Shown here one piece after another: positions 8,152 to 11,143 of a stretch of 11,143 nucleotides of DNA. Each line of letters opens with the position of its first letter. The first letter of the stretch is position 1. Source of the stretch: Hamiltosporidium magnivora (Eukaryota; Microsporidia; Dubosqiidae); contig PITI01000537.1 of the NCBI GenBank assembly GCA_004325065.1, positions 1-11,143 on the forward strand. The letters run 5' to 3'. The notes beneath the pieces were generated by a model that was not told the origin of the DNA, made no database searches, and worked only from the letters and a program-made list of their open reading frames with translations. Made by a program: the position numbers and the translations under genes.

Positions 8152-8910
8152 ATGAATTGGCATCAAAAAAACTATAATCCATTAACAGGGAATGTAAGAG
8201 GCTTAATGTGAAAAAAAGAAGAACTTGTTGATTTATTAAGCGAAACAAAATAATAATAGCCCGCATTGAATGTAACCAAAAAAAACAGGCTTGCGAAATC
8301 ATAAAAAATGGTTTCTTTCTTTCTTTGTATCTGGTGTCCCAATGAATCAAAACGAAAAAGTTGGAATTAGATTTTTGATTCACAGAAATGAAGTGAACAA
8401 CATATTTGAATTGAATTTTTTAATGAAAGATTAATGAGTTTTAAAATGAAAGAAAATTAATTCAATATAATCTGGTGGCAGTCTATGCATCGAGTGAGGA
8501 CGAATCGAAGGAGATTGAGGAAATATTTTATGAACTGAACTATGCTAAAATTGATGAATTCAAAGCAAATTTTCTGATATTTGTAGATCTTAATGGCAGA
8601 GTATATAACAAACCTGGAAATGCTGAAACAGTGCTAGGCATATTCGAAGTAATGCTGAAACAATAACGGAACTAAATTGTAACAATTCATTATGGCAAAT
8701 GACATGATTTTAGTCAACACAACCTTCTCTCACAAGGAGGTGCATAAATTATCTAGCGCCAAACCCTAAAGAAACGAAAAGTCTATAATCGATTACCTAA
8801 TGGTAAAAAGAAGTGACTATACAAAATGCAGAGACTCTGGGGCAGTGAGAGGCTCGGAAATAAAAAGCGATCATCATTTACTAGTTCAGATCAAAGTATT
8901 CTATACACAA
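8152..8910 (+). pseudogene. LINE endonuclease domain (EEP/AP-endonuclease-like), frameshifted
   Basis: This part would nick target DNA to prime reverse transcription. The start MNW at 8152 and then GNVRGL at 8188-8205 match the domain's opening WNVRGL, with Trp changed to Gly. SGVPMNQNEKVGI follows in another frame from 8330. VAVYASSEDESKEIEEIFYE and FVDLNGRV (the catalytic D-x-N element) lie in the frame open from 8475 to 8666. NDMILVNTTFSHKEVH starts at 8698, and IDYLMVKRSDY and SDHHLLV, the terminal catalytic Ser-Asp-His motif, lie at 8788-8886. Stops at about 8206, 8233-8241, 8432 and 8767, plus several frame changes, break it. Key catalytic residues are thus still readable piecemeal while the gene is dead. 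The 63-codon piece at 8475 opens on GTG only because it is an internal fragment. Confidence 0.85.
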
Positions 8911-9599
8911 AAATACAGCAAGAAGAAGAAATGCAGAAATATGAAAAATCAATAAAAATAAAAATCGCTGGATTTAAAATGAACCAAACCATTTCAAAAT
9001 CTATTCAGTGAAAAAGTAAAGTTTAAGTAAAAAGCTAAAGTATAAGACCTAGAAAAGGCATGAAATTTATGTAAGACAACAATACTTATTATAGCAGAAG
9101 CAGTCTGTCGAAAACCTAAATCTGGTGAAAAAAATTTCAAAACACAAGATGGAGGTCGGATCTATCAAAACAGAAATTAAAGAGAAGAAGAGTAGTTTGA
9201 AAGAAATTAGGAATAGATCAGAGGAAAATTATTTAGATTACAAAAAACAACGAAGCAAAGTTAAGAACTTAGTCAGATAAGCGAAAAAAACAAGCCTGGG
9301 AAGAGTTCGGAAGGTTTTTGGAAGAAAATTTATCAGTATATTCAAAAACTCATATACTAGATTTTACGAAATGAGAAATACCAAAGACTTTCCTTTAAAA
9401 TTTGTCCTAAGCAAAGAAAGAGAACTTTTAGGATATGAAAAACAGGTTATGGCAAAGAAAAGAGAATACTTTCACGAATTTTTAAATGCCAGTTTAAAAG
9501 ATCGTAAATCAAGGATTAACAACAATTATAATAAGCCTAAAAATAAAGAAAACAGGAGTAAGTAACCGAAACTGGATTTAGGGAAGCTTTAGAAAGCTG
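8911..9599 (+). pseudogene. LINE linker between endonuclease and reverse transcriptase, decayed
   Basis: The region is Lys/Glu/Arg-rich as expected for the linker of these proteins. Readable pieces include IKEKKSSLKEIRNRSEENY from about 9178 and DYKKQRSKVKNLVR ending at a stop near 9278. The frame at 9371-9565 gives FPLKFVLSKERELLGYEKQV and KKREYFHEFLNASLK, resembling the segment that normally precedes the reverse transcriptase fingers (a KFIL/SKDGEL-type stretch followed by a WxEYFxxLLN-type stretch). Two modest open frames (8826-9011 and 9371-9565) are fragments of this pseudogene, not separate genes. Confidence 0.7.
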
Positions 9600-10440
9600 A
9601 AGTTTGGTAAAGCTTCAGGGCATGATGCTATAGCTCCCGAATTTTTAAAATATTTGAACAAAGAGATGAAACATTCTTTTAAATGTTATAAGAATAGCTT
9701 GGAGGCAAGCCTCTATATCGAGAGACTGGGAAGTAGCTATAATAGCTTCAATATACAAGAACGAGATGACAGAAGTACTCAGAACCACCGGTGAATAGCT
9801 TTACTAAGTCTTCCATGAAAAATATACTCAAAGATACAGACAGAAAGACCAAAGAGACAGGTATAATATCTTTTGGAAAAAAGGCGATGTGAGTTCTGAA
9901 AAAACCGACGCACCCAGGATCCAATTTTTTCAATACGGAAGTTGACATAGAAGATAATCGAATATGGTAATGATATTCAAACCTGCTTATTAAATTTAGA
10001 GAAAGCATTTTTTGTGTGCAGTGGTCTTGGCTTTGGCAGTCTTTACACAAAAGAGGTGTAGAAAATACTATTTTCAAAAGAAAACAAAACTTCTTAAGAA
10101 ATGCCGAAACTATGTTAGAAGTGGGAACTCAGCTCCAGAGAAATTTATCAAATTTTCTGGTCTATGATAAGGAGAAATACTGAGCTTTTTTTATTTATCA
10201 TTTTAATATACGATATAATAAAGAAATGCAAACACAGAACTACACATTTCAAGGTAAGAAATTGATCCAAATCTGTGATTGGGTAGACAGTATTAATATA
10301 CTCTGATAAACTAGTTTTGCTTTACAAGTCAGAACAAGATTTGCAAGAAAATCTATAAATTTGAAATGTAAAGCTAAGAAAAAGAAGATTGAGGATAGAT
10401 AAAAACAAAACGGAAAAAATGGAATACTTAAAAGCTATAC
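9600..10440 (+). pseudogene. LINE reverse transcriptase domain with damaged active site
   Basis: Blocks of a non-LTR reverse transcriptase appear in the right order. FGKASGHDAIAPEFLKY (9603-9653) is the fingers motif usually seen as GKAPGPDGI. RDWEVAIIASIYKNE starts at about 9727. NHR-stop-IALLSLP (about 9783-9815) corresponds to the YRGI-LLS block. DPIFSIRKL starts at 9918 and is followed by IEYGNDIQTC. The palm A block reads NLEKAFFV (9993-10016), where the usual first Asp is Asn. FLFIILIYDIIKKCKHRTTH occupies about 10186-10245. The YADD-type box reads YSDK (10299-10310), followed by LVLLYKSEQDLQENL and the LRIDKNKTE block. Blocks jump between frames and contain stops, so the enzyme cannot be made. 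Loss at both catalytic blocks fits neutral decay after insertion. Confidence 0.85.
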
Positions 10441-11040
10441 AAAGCTCTTTATTAGATTTGATATGTCTCTTTAAAACAAGTTGAAGAGTTTAAATACCTT
10501 GGAACAACTCTAAGTGCTGATGGACACTTTATAAAGATCCTAAAGGCAGAATATCGGCCACTAGAAGATTGTATAAGCAATTAATAAAGCATTTTTAAGC
10601 AAGAATAAAATATCTATTAAAAACGGCGGTATACTATTTCGCAATTTATGTTCCTACTCTGGCATATAGTTGTGAATCATGAACCCTATCATTAAACATA
10701 TGCAGCAGAATACAAGGCACTAAAATGAGATTTTTGAGACGTATGTTATGGAAAAGTAGAAGAGACCGAATCTGAAAGCAGACGATCACGCAGTGTGTCA
10801 AACGGACTCGTTATAGGCTAAAATGGATATAAAACAATTGTTTTTGTTCAGACATATGAGCAGAATGAAAAATTTACAAGTCCTCTAACGAACATCTGAA
10901 GCAAGCTGCAAGGGTTAATGACCAAGAGGAAGACCAAGACTGAAATTTTTTGCCTCATTGAAATCGGCCTTCCCCTAAAAAGAAATATACCGAGAAAATG
11001 CCAAGGCAATGACCAGCGACATAATATTTTGATTTTCTAT
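10441..11040 (+). pseudogene. LINE thumb and C-terminal region, frameshifted
   Basis: LKQVEEFKYLGTTLSADG (10471-10524) is the characteristic segment after the palm in animal LINE reverse transcriptases. VYYFAIYVPTLAYSCES starts at 10629 and meets a stop (TGA) where Trp is expected. RIQGTKMRFLRRMLWKSRRD follows near 10709, then a further stop. PRGRPRLKFF starts at 10922, with KEIYRENAKAMTSD after another stop. These are the C-terminal landmarks of this element type (YG/CESW, RFLRR, RGRPR). The pieces are in different frames; nothing here is an intact gene. Confidence 0.8.
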
Positions 11041-11143
11041 TTGTTCATTCTCAACACTAAGAGTTACAAGAGAACTGGAATAAGAAAGTAATCCATCAAA
11101 AAAAAATCAAATTAAGAAAAATTACTACCTAAATAGAAACAAT

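Larger units (their letters stand above)
7935..11105 (+). mobile_element. Decayed, nearly full-length non-LTR retrotransposon (LINE) with AP-type endonuclease
   Basis: In order, the + strand holds a G+C-rich leader (about 7935-8150), an EEP/AP endonuclease (8152-8910), a charged linker (about 8911-9590), a reverse transcriptase (about 9600-10440) and a C-terminal region (about 10441-11040), then a short tail with an A run at about 11098-11106. This is the architecture of single-ORF LINEs of the RTE-like type, whose coding region is about 1,000 codons; here about 2.9 kb of coding remnant survives, so the copy is nearly complete rather than strongly 5'-truncated. Motifs are spread over all three + frames with many stops, so it cannot be active. 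Outer limits are approximate because I found no clear target-site duplication. Clade assignment is inference; a jockey- or CR1-type origin is not excluded. Confidence 0.85.

Noticed and set aside
8108..8383. Minus-strand 91-codon open frame
   Set aside because: Antisense shadow of the LINE endonuclease remnant, whose + strand motifs are clear.
9748..10077. Minus-strand 109-codon open frame
   Set aside because: Antisense shadow of the reverse transcriptase remnant, whose ordered motifs lie on the + strand.

Overview
This is an extremely AT-rich eukaryotic window with one intact protein gene, a long gene-poor spacer and one decayed retrotransposon. The sequence lines I sampled in the spacer are only about 10-18% G+C. 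The intact gene (929-3301, +) encodes an uninterrupted 790-residue protein. It has a hydrophobic N-terminal secretion signal and a C-terminal half of irregular leucine-rich repeats, and it is very rich in Asn, Lys, Ile, Leu and Phe. An intronless, AT-biased, secreted LRR gene in a repeat-littered, gene-poor setting is most like a large-genome microsporidian such as the Hamiltosporidium type. That assignment is inference from composition and gene style, not from a search.

Layout: 1-135 is an abrupt 50% G+C island of unknown origin, cut by the window edge. 136-928 is AT-rich spacer leading to the LRR gene. 3302-7900 is about 4.6 kb of AT-rich spacer without a convincing gene. It holds several perfect hairpins, a three-part alternating palindrome at 5952-5979, a G+C-rich 12-bp inverted repeat spanning about 830 bp (6760-7588) and one dubious small reading frame on the minus strand. 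From about 7935 to about 11100 lies a nearly full-length but dead non-LTR retrotransposon (LINE) on the + strand. It has a G+C-rich leader, an AP-type (EEP) endonuclease domain, a basic linker, a reverse transcriptase and a C-terminal region, all still recognisable but broken by many frameshifts and stops.

The LINE resembles single-ORF endonuclease/reverse-transcriptase elements common in animals, often mis-annotated as craniofacial development protein 2-like. If the contig is microsporidian, this suggests an element acquired from an animal host that then decayed; contamination or a different host genome must be excluded. I found no functional link between the LRR gene and the retrotransposon. 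I see no bacterial features, CRISPR array, tRNA or convincing rRNA.
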